Of a stretch of DNA of 64,000 nt, positions 18,042 through 27,376 are shown one piece after another (positions within the stretch are counted from its first letter, which is position 1; each line of letters opens with the position of its first letter). The notes below the pieces were generated by a model. That model did no database searches. It was not told the DNA's origin and saw only the letters and a program-made list of their open reading frames with translations. The DNA is from Shewanella acanthi (GTDB taxonomy: Bacteria > Pseudomonadota > Gammaproteobacteria > Enterobacterales > Shewanellaceae), in NCBI RefSeq assembly GCF_019457475.1, contig NZ_CP080413.1, positions 1,116,001 through 1,180,000 of the forward strand. The letters run 5' to 3'. Position numbers and translations under genes: made by a program.

Positions 18042-18589
18042 TAGATCGCAGCCCAAAAAGGCACATATTGCGCTAGCAGCATATTAATAAAGTTCATCCC
18101 GATAAGTACCAGCATGACCGATAAATCAAGGCCACCCATTGGCGGGAGAATACGGCGAACTGGCGCAAGAATAGGTTCGGTGAGCTGACCCATGATCATT
18201 ACAATGGGGTTATAGCCTTGATTAAACCAGCTTAAAATTGCACGGATGATGAGCATCCAGAACAGTAATACGCCCGCTTGTTTTACAACAGAAATCAAGG
18301 CAAATAATAGGAATATCCCCAAGTTAAAGTTGCCTCCTGCAATTACACTGAGCAGAATGACTTTGGCCATCACCACGAGCAGGGCTAGCACGAAGGAGGC
18401 TGTGTCGAATCGACCCATGGCTGGCAATATTCGGCGCATTGGTGCAATCACTGGATGGGTGGCCTTGACAATGAATTGGCTAAAAGGATTATAAAAATCG
18501 GCACGAGCCAATTGCAGCCAAATTCGCAGAATAACCACCATTAGATAAAGGTCGAATACTGTGCTGATTAAAAAAGTTAGTGCATTCAT
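18041..18589 (-). CDS. yggT: YggT family inner-membrane protein
   Basis: 182 residues with two YGGT repeats: each has a hydrophobic segment followed by (A/T)[14 protein letters not shown] or [16 protein letters not shown], about residues 47-62 and 135-150. Four to five membrane helices are expected. It lies between proC and yggU, as in E. coli relatives. The family has been linked to osmotic stress tolerance, but its molecular activity is unknown. Confidence 0.93.
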   Translation of the reverse strand: MNALTFLISTVFDLYLMVVILRIWLQLARADFYNPFSQFIVKATHPVIAPMRRILPAMGRFDTASFVLALLVVMAKVILLSVIAGGNFNLGIFLLFALISVVKQAGVLLFWMLIIRAILSWFNQGYNPIVMIMGQLTEPILAPVRRILPPMGGLDLSVMLVLIGMNFINMLLAQYVPFWAAI

Positions 18590-18629
18590 CGAAATATTTG
18601 CCTCTTTGGGGTCGATAGGTAAAGCTTAG

Positions 18630-19448
18630 CTAAAAAGTACTTGCCATTTCTTCGGCGCGTTTAATGCAATTTTCCATGGCGGTTTTCACCAGCCCGCGCA
18701 AATCGGCATCCTCAAAGGTGGCGATGGCTTGGGCTGTAGTGCCGCCCTTTGAAGTCACATTTTCCCTTAAATTACTTAGACTAAGGTCTGGATTTTGCTT
18801 CACCATCATAGCAGCTCCGAGCGCCGCCTGCTGTACTAAACTACGGGCTTTGTCTTCATCCATCCCAAGCTGTTTACCGGTTTCTATCATGGCTTCCATA
18901 AACAGAAAGAAATAGGCAGGTGAGCTCCCTGCGAGGGCAATAACCTGATTAATCTCAGATTCCTTATCAACCCAAACGATGTCACCGCCACTTGCCATCA
19001 GTTGCTCACTAATGGCCTTTTGCTGCGGCGTTAGAGGTTGTGGGGCAAAAAGGCCGGTCATGCCTACACCAATTTGCATTGGGGTATTGGGCATAGTGCG
19101 AACCAGTGTGATAGGTTGGCCGAGGTATTCACTGTAGCGATGAGCCATGATGCCTGCAGCAATGGTAATGACGAGCTTGTTCGACAAATCAACACCACTA
19201 AGAGCTTGGCAAACTTGCTCCATCAGTTGGGGTTTTACCGATAACACAATCACATCGGCACGTTCAGCTGCGGCAATATTATCGTTTGAGACTTGAATGC
19301 CAAAGTCGCTAACAAGGGCATCGAGTTTTCCTTGGCTGGGATTAGTGGCTTCAACGAGTTGGGCTGGATAACCGCTGCGGATAAGGCCGCTGATGATGCT
19401 GCGCGTCATATTGCCCGCGCCGATAAAGCAGATTTTTTGTTGACTCAT
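18630..19448 (-). CDS. proC: Pyrroline-5-carboxylate reductase ProC
   Basis: 272 residues. The N-terminal dinucleotide-binding motif ICFIGAGNMTRSIISGLI (~5-22) and the C-terminal signature LRENVTSKGGTTAQAI are intact, with MPNTPMQIGVGMTG near the middle. It reduces P5C to proline with NAD(P)H in the cytoplasm, the last step of proline synthesis. Sits between yggS and yggT in the same direction. Confidence 0.95.
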   Translation of the reverse strand: MSQQKICFIGAGNMTRSIISGLIRSGYPAQLVEATNPSQGKLDALVSDFGIQVSNDNIAAAERADVIVLSVKPQLMEQVCQALSGVDLSNKLVITIAAGIMAHRYSEYLGQPITLVRTMPNTPMQIGVGMTGLFAPQPLTPQQKAISEQLMASGGDIVWVDKESEINQVIALAGSSPAYFFLFMEAMIETGKQLGMDEDKARSLVQQAALGAAMMVKQNPDLSLSNLRENVTSKGGTTAQAIATFEDADLRGLVKTAMENCIKRAEEMASTF

Positions 19449-19667
19449 GTGATCCCCGCTAATAAGGCCTGCACAGCAGCATAACGCATGCGGTGTATCT
19501 ATGAATATGATTCCAGGCAGGATAAGAAATTATTATGGTTTCTGTTATACAGTATTTGGGTTTTAGAGCGTAAAAACAAGGCTTAGACTAAGGCTTTCGC
19601 GTTGATAATATGCATTTAAGCTATTTGTTTGCTGACTGCAAATGCCCTAGGCATAGCTTTGTTTTTA

Positions 19668-20378
19668 TTAATTTTTGGACTCGACTGAATAGTTACGCTC
19701 ACCAAATATTGCGCTACCAATTCGCACCATGGTTGAGCCGCATTCGACCGCGACATCTAAATCGTTACTCATCCCCATCGACAGGGTATCCAATTCTGGA
19801 TAACTCCGTTTTAATTCATCAAATAGCTGTTTCAAATGGGAGAGTTCTTGGCGCTGGAGCTCAATATTATCGGTGGCGGTCGGAATGGCCATAAGACCGC
19901 GCAGCGTTAATCTCGGTAACTCGCGAATAATGCCTGCAAGTGAGGTTAATTCTTCAGGCTCAATTCCCGATTTACTGTCTTCTTGGCTGATATTGACTTG
20001 AATACAGACATTTAGCGGTGCCAGTTCACTCGAGCGTTGCTCATTAAGGCGCTTGGCAATTTTTTCACGGGATACTGTGTGTATCCAATCAAAATTCTCG
20101 GCGACCAAATGGGTTTTGTTCGATTGTAATGGCCCGATAAAATGCCATTCGATATCGCCATGGGAGCCTTTAAGTGCCTCAATTTTAGTGACGCCTTCCT
20201 GGACGTAGTTCTCACCAAAGCAACGCTGACCAGCATCATAGGCTGCTATAATATCCTCGATAGGTTTGGTCTTGCTGACGGCAAGTAAGCGAATACTGTG
20301 AGGTAGGCGTGAGCATTTTTGCGCCGCTTGGGCGATCCTGTACTGTGCTACTGCGAGTCTGTCTGCTATTGTTGTCAT
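19668..20378 (-). CDS. yggS: YggS family PLP homeostasis protein
   Basis: 236 residues from the ATG at 20378; the frame can extend to 20399 but MTTIADRLAVAQYRI aligns better with the family. The PLP lysine lies in LLAVSKTKPIEDI; RCFGENYVQEGVTKIE, EWHFIGPLQSNK, and the C-terminal SMGMSNDLDVAVECGSTMVR are conserved. Binds PLP without known enzymatic turnover and buffers vitamin B6. First gene of the leftward yggS-proC-yggT-yggU set; divergent from pilT with only 35 bases between. Confidence 0.93.
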   Translation of the reverse strand: MTTIADRLAVAQYRIAQAAQKCSRLPHSIRLLAVSKTKPIEDIIAAYDAGQRCFGENYVQEGVTKIEALKGSHGDIEWHFIGPLQSNKTHLVAENFDWIHTVSREKIAKRLNEQRSSELAPLNVCIQVNISQEDSKSGIEPEELTSLAGIIRELPRLTLRGLMAIPTATDNIELQRQELSHLKQLFDELKRSYPELDTLSMGMSNDLDVAVECGSTMVRIGSAIFGERNYSVESKN

Positions 20379-20413
20379 GATGTAATTTTTCGGTTGCAAG
20401 GATATCCCAAACT

Positions 20414-21451
20414 ATGGAAATCACTGAGTTATTAGCTTTTAGTGTAAAGCACAAAGCGTCGGATCTACACCTCTCTGCTGGGATATCTCCCATGATCCGT
20501 GTCGACGGTGAAGTGAGAAAAATCAACCTGCCAGCGCTCGATCATCAGGGCGTACACAGCCTAGTGTACGACATTATGAATGATAAACAGCGCAAGGATT
20601 TTGAAGAACATTTAGAAATCGACTTCTCGTTTGAAGTCCCTAATCTTGCACGTTTCCGTGTGAACGCATTTAACCAATCCCGCGGCGCCGCGGCGGTATT
20701 TCGTACCATTCCGAGTGAAATTTTATCACTCGAGCAGTTAGGTGCGCCTGAGATTTTTAAGAAAATCTCCAGTTTCCCCCGTGGATTAGTATTAGTAACT
20801 GGGCCTACAGGTTCGGGTAAGAGTACCACACTTGCGGCCATGGTGGATTACATCAATGAGAATCGCCACGACCATATCTTAACCATTGAAGACCCCATCG
20901 AATTCGTGCATCAAAACAAACAATGTTTGATTAACCAACGGGAAGTGCACCGTCATACCCATAGCTTCAACGCGGCGCTGCGTAGCGCTCTGCGTGAAGA
21001 CCCCGACGTAATTCTGGTGGGCGAGATGCGTGACCTTGAAACCATTCGTTTGGCGATGACCGCGGCGGAAACGGGTCACTTAGTATTCGGTACTTTGCAT
21101 ACGACCTCTGCGGCTAAGACCATCGACCGTGTAGTTGACGTATTCCCTGCTGGCGAAAAGGACATGGTGCGTACCATGTTATCTGAGTCATTACAGGCGG
21201 TTATTTCGCAAACCCTGATTAAGAAAATCGGAGGTGGCCGTGTGGCTGCCCACGAAATCATGATGGGTACTCCCGCCATTCGTAACCTTATACGTGAGGA
21301 TAAAGTGGCGCAAATGTACTCAGCGATTCAAACCGGTATGGCCCATGGCATGCAAACGCTTGAACAATGTCTGCAAAATCTGGTTAACCGTGGTCTCATC
21401 ACCCGTGAAGACGCTATGGCGAAGAGTTCTAATAAACAAGCGACGTTTTAA
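20414..21451 (+). CDS. pilT: Type IV pilus retraction ATPase PilT
   Basis: 345 residues. Walker A GPTGSGKS (130-137), the Asp box ILTIEDPIEFVH, Walker B DVILVGEMRD, and the His box TAAETGHLVFGTLHT are intact. The MEITELLAFSVKHKASDLHL start is typical of PilT. The cytoplasmic hexamer drives pilin depolymerisation for twitching motility. Co-transcribed with pilU, which starts 9 bases later. Confidence 0.96.
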   Translation: MEITELLAFSVKHKASDLHLSAGISPMIRVDGEVRKINLPALDHQGVHSLVYDIMNDKQRKDFEEHLEIDFSFEVPNLARFRVNAFNQSRGAAAVFRTIPSEILSLEQLGAPEIFKKISSFPRGLVLVTGPTGSGKSTTLAAMVDYINENRHDHILTIEDPIEFVHQNKQCLINQREVHRHTHSFNAALRSALREDPDVILVGEMRDLETIRLAMTAAETGHLVFGTLHTTSAAKTIDRVVDVFPAGEKDMVRTMLSESLQAVISQTLIKKIGGGRVAAHEIMMGTPAIRNLIREDKVAQMYSAIQTGMAHGMQTLEQCLQNLVNRGLITREDAMAKSSNKQATF

Positions 21452-21460
21452 GGATTTATG

Positions 21461-22573
21461 ATGGATGTCCGTCCGTTTTTAAAAGTGATGGTAGAGCGTA
21501 AAGCCTCGGATTTGTTTATTACCGCAGGTTTTCCGCCGAGTGCAAAAATCGATGGTGAGCTTCGCCCTTTGGCCGAAAGCGCGTTTACGCCTGCCCAATC
21601 CCTCGATTTTGTTGAGTCTTTGATGACTGAGGCGCAAAAGACCGAGTTCCATACGACACGTGAATGTAACTTTGCATTTGCGGCTAAGGAGTTAGGTCGT
21701 TTCCGTGTCAGTGCGTTTTGGCAACGTGAATCTTCTGGCTGCGTGATGCGTCGAATTGAGACGAAAATCCCAGAAGTAGACGACTTAAAACTGCCGCCCA
21801 TCCTAAAAGATCTGGTGATGAGTAAGCGTGGTCTTATCATCATGGTGGGGGGGACTGGTACCGGTAAATCGACGTCACTCGCGGCCTTGGTGGGTTATCG
21901 TAACGCCCATGCCCGTGGTCATATTCTGACTATCGAAGATCCTGTGGAGTTCGTCCACGACCATCGTAAGAGCATTATCACCCAGCGTGAAGTGGGTATT
22001 GATACCGATTCCTTTGATGCAGCCCTTAAGAGTTCATTGCGTCAGGCGCCTGACGTGATCCTTATCGGTGAGATTCGTACTCAAGAAACCATGGAGTTTG
22101 CTCTGTCGTTTGCCGAAACCGGTCACCTTTGTATGGCGACACTTCACGCCAACAACGCTAACCAAGCCTTAGACCGGATTATGCACTTAGTGCCAGAGAG
22201 TAAGCATCAGCAGTTGCTGTTCGACCTGTCATTAAACCTGCGTGGTATTGTTGCTCAACAACTCGTGCCTAAGGCCGATGGTACAGGGCGTCGCGCTGCA
22301 ATCGAAGTGCTGATTAATACTCCGCGGGTGTCGAGTTTAATTGCTAAAAATGAGCTGCATTTGCTCAAAGAAACAATGGCTAAGTCGAATGAGCAAGGCA
22401 TGCAGACCTTCGACCAAGCGTTGCTTAATCTGTATCTTGAAAATGAGATCAGTTACGCCGATGCACTGCACCATGCTGACTCGCCTAACGACCTACGTTT
22501 GATGATTAAGCTGCAAAATAAAGAGCCGAGCAGTTCAAGCTTTATGGAAGGGGTTACCCTAGATATGGACTAA
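21461..22573 (+). CDS. pilU: Type IV pilus retraction ATPase PilU
   Basis: 370 residues; of the two adjacent ATGs (21458, 21461) the second gives the better Shine-Dalgarno spacing and the usual MDVRPFL start. Walker A GGTGTGKS, ILTIEDPVEFVHDH, DVILIGEIR and the ETGHLCMATLHANN His box are present. PilU is a PilT paralogue that helps retraction under load. The C-terminal SSSSFMEGV tail is longer than in PilT. Followed by a terminator. Confidence 0.95.
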   Translation: MDVRPFLKVMVERKASDLFITAGFPPSAKIDGELRPLAESAFTPAQSLDFVESLMTEAQKTEFHTTRECNFAFAAKELGRFRVSAFWQRESSGCVMRRIETKIPEVDDLKLPPILKDLVMSKRGLIIMVGGTGTGKSTSLAALVGYRNAHARGHILTIEDPVEFVHDHRKSIITQREVGIDTDSFDAALKSSLRQAPDVILIGEIRTQETMEFALSFAETGHLCMATLHANNANQALDRIMHLVPESKHQQLLFDLSLNLRGIVAQQLVPKADGTGRRAAIEVLINTPRVSSLIAKNELHLLKETMAKSNEQGMQTFDQALLNLYLENEISYADALHHADSPNDLRLMIKLQNKEPSSSSFMEGVTLDMD

Positions 22574-22586
22574 TCGTCCTCAGTTT

Positions 22587-22616
22587 AAAAGGCAGCTCCG
22601 AGGAGCTGCTTTTTTT
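22587..22616 (+). terminator. Terminator after pilU
   Basis: GCAGCTCC-GA-GGAGCTGC stem flanked by A-run and seven Ts. Confidence 0.88.
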
Positions 22617-22721
22617 ATCCCATTTTATCTGTGATGAGTGATTATCAATGGCTTTTATTTATTAATCCAATATCATCGTTATATTAGTAATTTATGTCAT
22701 ATCGGAATGGAGGACTTGAAG

Positions 22722-23273
22722 ATGAGATTATCAAAATGTGTCGCGGCAGGACTGCTTAGTATTGGGACGCTTTTGAGTACAAATGCAATGGCCGATACAA
22801 GCTGCCCAAGCTACCTCAATCAAGAAGTGCGTAAGTTACATTCTGCTGAGATGATTAACCTCTGCGAATTGACTCAGGGTAAGCCGGTTCTCATCGTTAA
22901 CACTGCGAGTAACTGTGGTTTTACGTCACAATTTAAAGCCCTCGAAGCTTTACATAAAGAATATAAAGACAAGGGCTTAGTGGTGATTGGATTCCCGTCG
23001 GATGATTTTTTTCAAGAAGAAAACGACGAGAAGGATACCGCTAAGGTGTGTTACATCAACTACGGCGTGACCTTTACTATGCTGGCGACGTCCGCCGTGC
23101 GCGGCAGCGATGTGAACAGTGTATTTAAATATTTAGGTGAAAAGGCGGGTTCGCCTAAATGGAACTTCTTTAAATATGTTGTTAGTGGCGATGGTAGCCG
23201 CGTGATGCAATTTAACTCTAAGGTTAAACCCGACAGTCCTGAACTTAAGCAGGCAATTGAATCGGTGCTTTAA
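22722..23273 (+). CDS. Exported glutathione-peroxidase-like protein
   Basis: 183 residues from the ATG at 22722, with GGAGG eight bases before it. A signal peptide (CVAAGLLSIGTLLSTNAMAD) is followed by NLCELTQGKPVLIVNTASNC: the peroxidatic Cys lies in TASNCGFTSQF. KWNFFKYVV keeps the Trp-Asn pair. The usual second motif GFPCNQF is GFPSDDF, so the tetrad Gln is replaced by Asp, and the usual resolving-Cys motif is also lost. Probably a periplasmic thiol peroxidase with altered chemistry. The gene stands alone before hemH. Confidence 0.85.
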   Translation: MRLSKCVAAGLLSIGTLLSTNAMADTSCPSYLNQEVRKLHSAEMINLCELTQGKPVLIVNTASNCGFTSQFKALEALHKEYKDKGLVVIGFPSDDFFQEENDEKDTAKVCYINYGVTFTMLATSAVRGSDVNSVFKYLGEKAGSPKWNFFKYVVSGDGSRVMQFNSKVKPDSPELKQAIESVL

Positions 23274-23310
23274 CGGGTTAGGTTCAACAAAGACTTTATA
23301 AGAGGTTGTT

Positions 23311-24324
23311 TTGGGAAAATTTTTAGGACTTTCGAAGGATGCCGGCCACAGTAAACGTGCAAAGGTCGGCGTACTGTTATTAAACTTAGGTACGCCCGAT
23401 GCGCCAACACCCAAGGCGGTGAGACGTTATTTGGCGGAGTTTTTATCTGACCCCAGAGTGGTTGAGATCCCGCGTTTAATTTGGAAAATCATCTTGCATG
23501 GCATCGTGCTTCGAACTAGACCAAAGCGCTCTGCGGCGCTTTATCAAAAAGTCTGGACCGATGAAGGCTCGCCTTTATTGGCGATAAGTATGCAGCAAAG
23601 CGAAAAGTTAGCTGCCAAACTTGCCAGCGATGGTCATGGCGTGGTTGTTGATTTAGCGATGCGTTATGGTAATCCTTCGGTTGCCAGTACCCTGCAAAAG
23701 ATGCATCAAGCTGGGGTGGATGAGCTAGTCGTTCTGCCGCTTTACCCACAATATGCGGCACCGACCACAGGCTCTGCCTTCGATGCGTTAGCGAAAGAAC
23801 TCTGCCAGTGGCGGTATGTGCCTTCGCTACATTTTATCAATACCTACCATGACCACCCCGATTTTATTGCTGCGTTGGTCAACTCGATTCGCCGCGATTT
23901 TGAGCAATATGGCAAACCTCAAAAGTTAGTGCTGTCTTACCACGGTATGCCCGAGCGAAATCTGCATCTCGGCGATCCCTATTATTGTTTCTGTGCTAAA
24001 ACCACTCGTTTAGTCGCTGAGCAATTGGGGTTGAGTAGTGATGACTATGTGATGACCTTCCAGTCTCGATTTGGAAAAGCCAAATGGTTGCAGCCCTATA
24101 CGGACGCAACTATCCAGGCTCTGCCTGCAGCGGGCGTGAAGGATGTTGCCATTGTTTGTCCAGCGTTCAGCGCCGATTGCCTAGAGACCTTAGAGGAAAT
24201 TGTGGGTGAGAATGGACATATCTTTGCTAGTGCGGGTGGAGAAAGCTTTCGCTATATCGCCGCCTTAAACGCCGATGACGAGCATATCGACATGATGGCA
24301 AACCTTGTGAAGCCCTATCTTTAA
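23311..24324 (+). CDS. hemH: Ferrochelatase HemH
   Basis: 337 residues with a TTG start at 23311, supported by AAGAGG upstream. VGVLLLNLGTPDAPTPKAVRRYL starts the domain; the catalytic His is in LSYHGMPERN (~205) and the second metal residue Glu in CPAFSADCLETLEEI (~280). It inserts Fe(2+) into protoporphyrin IX, the last step of haem synthesis, at the inner face of the membrane. Convergent with ruvX, sharing a terminator. Confidence 0.94.
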   Translation: MGKFLGLSKDAGHSKRAKVGVLLLNLGTPDAPTPKAVRRYLAEFLSDPRVVEIPRLIWKIILHGIVLRTRPKRSAALYQKVWTDEGSPLLAISMQQSEKLAAKLASDGHGVVVDLAMRYGNPSVASTLQKMHQAGVDELVVLPLYPQYAAPTTGSAFDALAKELCQWRYVPSLHFINTYHDHPDFIAALVNSIRRDFEQYGKPQKLVLSYHGMPERNLHLGDPYYCFCAKTTRLVAEQLGLSSDDYVMTFQSRFGKAKWLQPYTDATIQALPAAGVKDVAIVCPAFSADCLETLEEIVGENGHIFASAGGESFRYIAALNADDEHIDMMANLVKPYL

Positions 24325-24349
24325 TGCGCTAAGTGCAGATAGGAAAACA

Positions 24350-24375
24350 AAAGGATAGGGCAACCTATCCTTTTT
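24350..24375. terminator. Terminator shared by hemH and ruvX
   Basis: AAGGATAGG-GCAA-CCTATCCTT with A- and T-runs on the two sides. Confidence 0.88.
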
Positions 24376-24396
24376 TGATTGGAATGTCATTGGGTA

Positions 24397-24822
24397 TCAT
24401 TCGCCAAACTGATTCTCAAAATAACTTTCGATAATTAACACCGCTGAAACCGCATCGACCTGTCCCTTGGTTAGGGCCTTAAAACCGCCGAGCTCAAATA
24501 GTCTTGCCTTTGCGTCCGTTGTCGTCAGCCTCTCATCTTGGGTAAATATCTTAACCCCGAATTTAGCATTGATGCGATTGGCGAACTTTCTCGCCCTGTG
24601 GGTCATATCCTGCTCCGTGCCATCCATATTCAGTGGCAATCCCACAACGACTAAATCGGGTTGCCATTCTTGAATAAGTTTACCGACATCATCCCAATTA
24701 GGAATGCCATCGACGGCTTTAAGCGAGAGCAGCGGCGTGGCGCTGGCGGTAATCTGCTGACCTACGGCAACACCAATACTTTTTGTTCCAAAATCAAAGC
24801 CTAAAACGGTTTTCGCATTCAT
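24397..24822 (-). CDS. ruvX: RuvX/YqgF family nuclease
   Basis: 141 residues. [17 protein letters not shown] at the N-terminus, [26 protein letters not shown] in the middle and [18 protein letters not shown] near the end match YqgF/RuvX, an RNase H-like nuclease acting on RNA/Holliday junction-like substrates (16S rRNA 5' end processing in E. coli). Follows yqgE by 26 bases in one transcript, the usual E. coli pair. Confidence 0.95.
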   Translation of the reverse strand: MNAKTVLGFDFGTKSIGVAVGQQITASATPLLSLKAVDGIPNWDDVGKLIQEWQPDLVVVGLPLNMDGTEQDMTHRARKFANRINAKFGVKIFTQDERLTTTDAKARLFELGGFKALTKGQVDAVSAVLIIESYFENQFGE

Positions 24823-24848
24823 AAATTGATTAACTTAAATTAGAGGGA

Positions 24849-25412
24849 TTAGGCGTGTCCGGTTTGAGACGAAAGTTGCCAAGCATCAAAACCGAGGGCT
24901 CGACTTGCCTGCGGCCAACGATCTTCATGTTTCACATCGAATAGCAGTGCTTGTTCGGCAGGTATCGTTAACCAGGAATTTTCAGCTAATTCTTTTTCGA
25001 GTTGGTTTTTACTCCAACCCGCATAGCCAAGGGCAACGAGGAACTTGTCTGGGGATTTTTCACCGCCAATCGCAGTGAGCACATCTCGAGAGGTGGTTAA
25101 CATCAATCCTGAACCGAGATCGGTACTGTTAGCCCAATAGGGCTGGGCGCTATGGAGGACAAATCCTCGGTCTTGGGATACTGGGCCTCCCATTAGCACC
25201 TGTGCCCCCATGGCCAAGTCGACGCTGACTTGTTCGGCGGGTAAATCCATTTGCTCGAGTAATGAATTCACTTCAATACCTAGGGGCTTATTAATGACCA
25301 AGCCCATCGCGCCTTTTTCATCGTGTTCACATAGATAAATTACCGTGCGCTCGAAATAGGTGTCATCGAGGGATGGCATCGCAATGAGAAAATGGTTCTG
25401 TAAACTCTCCAT
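24849..25412 (-). CDS. yqgE: YqgE/AlgH family (DUF179) protein
   Basis: 187 residues. [40 protein letters not shown] and [15 protein letters not shown] are diagnostic of the YqgE/AlgH family. Its exact function is uncertain. It leads the yqgE-ruvX pair. Confidence 0.95.
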   Translation of the reverse strand: MESLQNHFLIAMPSLDDTYFERTVIYLCEHDEKGAMGLVINKPLGIEVNSLLEQMDLPAEQVSVDLAMGAQVLMGGPVSQDRGFVLHSAQPYWANSTDLGSGLMLTTSRDVLTAIGGEKSPDKFLVALGYAGWSKNQLEKELAENSWLTIPAEQALLFDVKHEDRWPQASRALGFDAWQLSSQTGHA

Positions 25413-25490
25413 TTAATACTCCGTGTCTGCCTTGGGGCAGAGGACTCAATCGTCACGTTAAGAATAGTAAGATGTGTACACCGCCGAAGA

Positions 25491-25820
25491 TTAGCCGCCC
25501 GCTAATTTCACTTTGTAATTTTGTTTTTCAAGTAGCGTTTTGAGCTGTTCGCGATTATCGGTTTGAACTTCGATGGTGAAATCTTTCACTGTTCCGCCAC
25601 AACCACATTGTTTTTTAAGCGTTTGTGCAAGTGCTTTTAAGCCAGCCTCATCAAGACCTAATCCTGAAATGACCGACACGCCTTTACCTTTACGGCCTTT
25701 GCTGTCTCTGTGGATCCGGACAATACCGTCGGAGGCGGGGGGCGCAGTGACTTCGGGTTCAGCCGAAATACGGCCTTTATCTGTGCTGTACACTAAGGAT
25801 ACGTTGGGATCGATTCTCAT
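25491..25820 (-). CDS. yciH: YciH family SUI1-domain translation factor
   Basis: 109 residues. An N-terminal segment, DPNVSLVYSTDKGRIS, is followed by the SUI1 domain (VRIHRDSKGRKGKGVSVISG, LKKQCGCGGTVKD, about 35-100), homologous to eukaryotic eIF1. YciH acts in fidelity of initiation in E. coli. It stands 78 bases from yqgE, and appears to have its own promoter. Confidence 0.93.
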   Translation of the reverse strand: MRIDPNVSLVYSTDKGRISAEPEVTAPPASDGIVRIHRDSKGRKGKGVSVISGLGLDEAGLKALAQTLKKQCGCGGTVKDFTIEVQTDNREQLKTLLEKQNYKVKLAGG

Positions 25821-25884
25821 AGGTCATCTTTTATCTGAATTCATACCCCTTAAGTTTATCAAATTCAGTGAGTTTCGGGGAGGT

Positions 25885-25918
25885 AAAAAAAGACCACTGA
25901 CAGAGACTGTGAGTGGTC
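25885..25918 (-). terminator. Terminator after the small membrane protein gene
   Basis: On the minus strand GACCACT-C-ACAG-TCT-CTGT-C-AGTGGTC (C:C mismatch) followed by seven Ts. Confidence 0.82.
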
Positions 25919-25970
25919 GAATAAAATGCTAACTCTTTGCAGGGAAGTAGCATTGGTAAAGCGGGTGTCA

Positions 25971-26282
25971 CTAAAAATATTCAGTAATTAGGGCGATGAG
26001 CATCAAAGCGGTAAATAGGGCACTTGGGATGAGATAGCGGTGCCATCTAGGTAGTGCGATCAAACAGGCTGTAAAGGTAAAGCCTAATGCGGCTAAAGAG
26101 CGAAAACTAGCGCCATTAAACATCAGATTAATCGTAATCCAACTGACCACCAGTAAAGGCAAAAAGAGTAACAATGATTGATAGGACACTAATTTGCTTG
26201 TATGAGATCCTAAAATCACTCTGTTTGGAATGAAATAAAGCATCACAGCCGCCGCAAAAAATGCGCATATTAATCCGAACAT
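25971..26282 (-). CDS. Small four-helix membrane protein behind a Fur box
   Basis: 103 residues from the ATG at 26282, with AAGGAGTGATGCC leading into it; longer frames (to 26309) have no such site. Four hydrophobic segments cover most of the protein (LICAFFAAAVMLYFI; LLLFLPLLVVSWITINLMF; LAALGFTFTACLIALP; LIPSALFTALMLIALI). No metal-binding motif is obvious. A Fur-box-like sequence sits 29 bases upstream, so it is likely induced by iron limitation. Function unknown; possibly part of iron uptake in the inner membrane. Confidence 0.75.
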   Translation of the reverse strand: MFGLICAFFAAAVMLYFIPNRVILGSHTSKLVSYQSLLLFLPLLVVSWITINLMFNGASFRSLAALGFTFTACLIALPRWHRYLIPSALFTALMLIALITEYF

Positions 26283-26311
26283 GGCATCACTCCTTAATTG
26301 CATGATCAATT

Positions 26312-26330
26312 GATAATGATTATCATTTAA
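26312..26330. promoter_or_regulatory. Putative Fur box
   Basis: GATAATGATTATCATTTAA, matching 15 of 19 positions of the consensus GATAATGATAATCATTATC by eye. It is placed to control the membrane protein ending at 25971; the gene at 26461 is 130 bases to the right. Confidence 0.75.
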
Positions 26331-26460
26331 TATTGTTGTTTAGTCAAGCTGTATCAGTTGGCATAATTTGAGCGATGGAGTTGTCGAACCATTAATTGCT
26401 CTGTAAGCTGAAATAAATTACGGGTTTATTTGTATTAGCTGCGACATCCAAGGAATTGAT

Positions 26461-27021
26461 ATGAAAAATATGATCGTCGGTTTAGCCGTACTTGCCTTAA
26501 GTGCATGTAGCTCCCTGAAATCTGGCTGGGACTATGATCCGAGCGCTAATTTTACCCAATATAAAACCTATGCATGGGTAGAACAAAAGGCAGAAGCCTC
26601 TGGTTATCACCTTGATGGGCTGATGGATCAAAGAGTGAGGGATGCGGTGAATTCCCAGTTGACTGCAAAAGGTATTCAAAGAGTTGAAGCGAAAGATGCG
26701 GACATATTGGTGAATTACCTTACCAAAGTAGACAAAAAAATTAATGTGGACACCTTTAACACAAACTTTGGTTATCACCCGTTCTACGGCCCAGGTTGGG
26801 GGTGGGGTGGCAATATGCAGACTCAAACCACGGTCAGAGAATATGAAGTCGGTACCCTTATGATTGATGTCGTCGATAATAAAACGTCAAAACTGGTGTG
26901 GCGTGGCACTGTTGCCGATACTATTCGCGATAAAAATACGCCCGAAGAGCGGGTTGCAATTATCAATGAAGCTGTGGCCAGTGTGATGATGAATTTTCCG
27001 CCTAAGCCAGAAAATAAATAA
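26461..27021 (+). CDS. DUF4136 family lipoprotein
   Basis: 186 residues. The lipobox is LSAC (Cys16), so it should be membrane-anchored. The YDPSANFTQYKTYAW start, LDQRVRDAV-like helix, DADILVNYLT, and TLMIDVVDNKTSKLVWRG segments define DUF4136, a family of unknown function. A Gly/Trp/Tyr-rich loop (HPFYGPGWGWGG) is typical of the family. SD AAGGAAT precedes the ATG. Confidence 0.85.
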   Translation: MKNMIVGLAVLALSACSSLKSGWDYDPSANFTQYKTYAWVEQKAEASGYHLDGLMDQRVRDAVNSQLTAKGIQRVEAKDADILVNYLTKVDKKINVDTFNTNFGYHPFYGPGWGWGGNMQTQTTVREYEVGTLMIDVVDNKTSKLVWRGTVADTIRDKNTPEERVAIINEAVASVMMNFPPKPENK

Positions 27022-27376
27022 TCAATTAGCTAATTTTTAGTTCGTAAAGAAGCGGCCAGCTCTAGGTGAGCATTGGCTGCTTTTTTATATCCAAAATTAG
27101 CACTGAACAAAATACTTATTTATGAATGCTGATTAATTCGATGAATTATGTTCTGCATGTTAATAATACTAATTTATAAGATTTTATTCGTTTTATAGTA
27201 TTTATCTGTTTTAATTGTTAATTTTGTTGTTTACCTCTCTTATTGTTCATGTTATTTCACCCAACATAGATTTAACCCATTATTTTTATTTATGATAACT
27301 TTCAATTAATCTCGTTGTTATCCTTGCTATAACTCAGGCAAAATCCATGTTTTATCCTGGGTATAAAGTCATTTAC
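27022..27376. other. Intergenic region upstream of the TRIC-type gene
   Basis: Holds the terminator of the DUF4136 gene (27051-27087) and then about 230 AT-rich bases with no supported ORF, which should include the promoter of the next gene. Confidence 0.55.
27051..27087 (+). terminator. Terminator after the DUF4136 gene
   Basis: Imperfect stem AGCGGCCAGCTC/GAGCATTGGCTGCT with a TAGGT loop, then six Ts. Confidence 0.55.
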
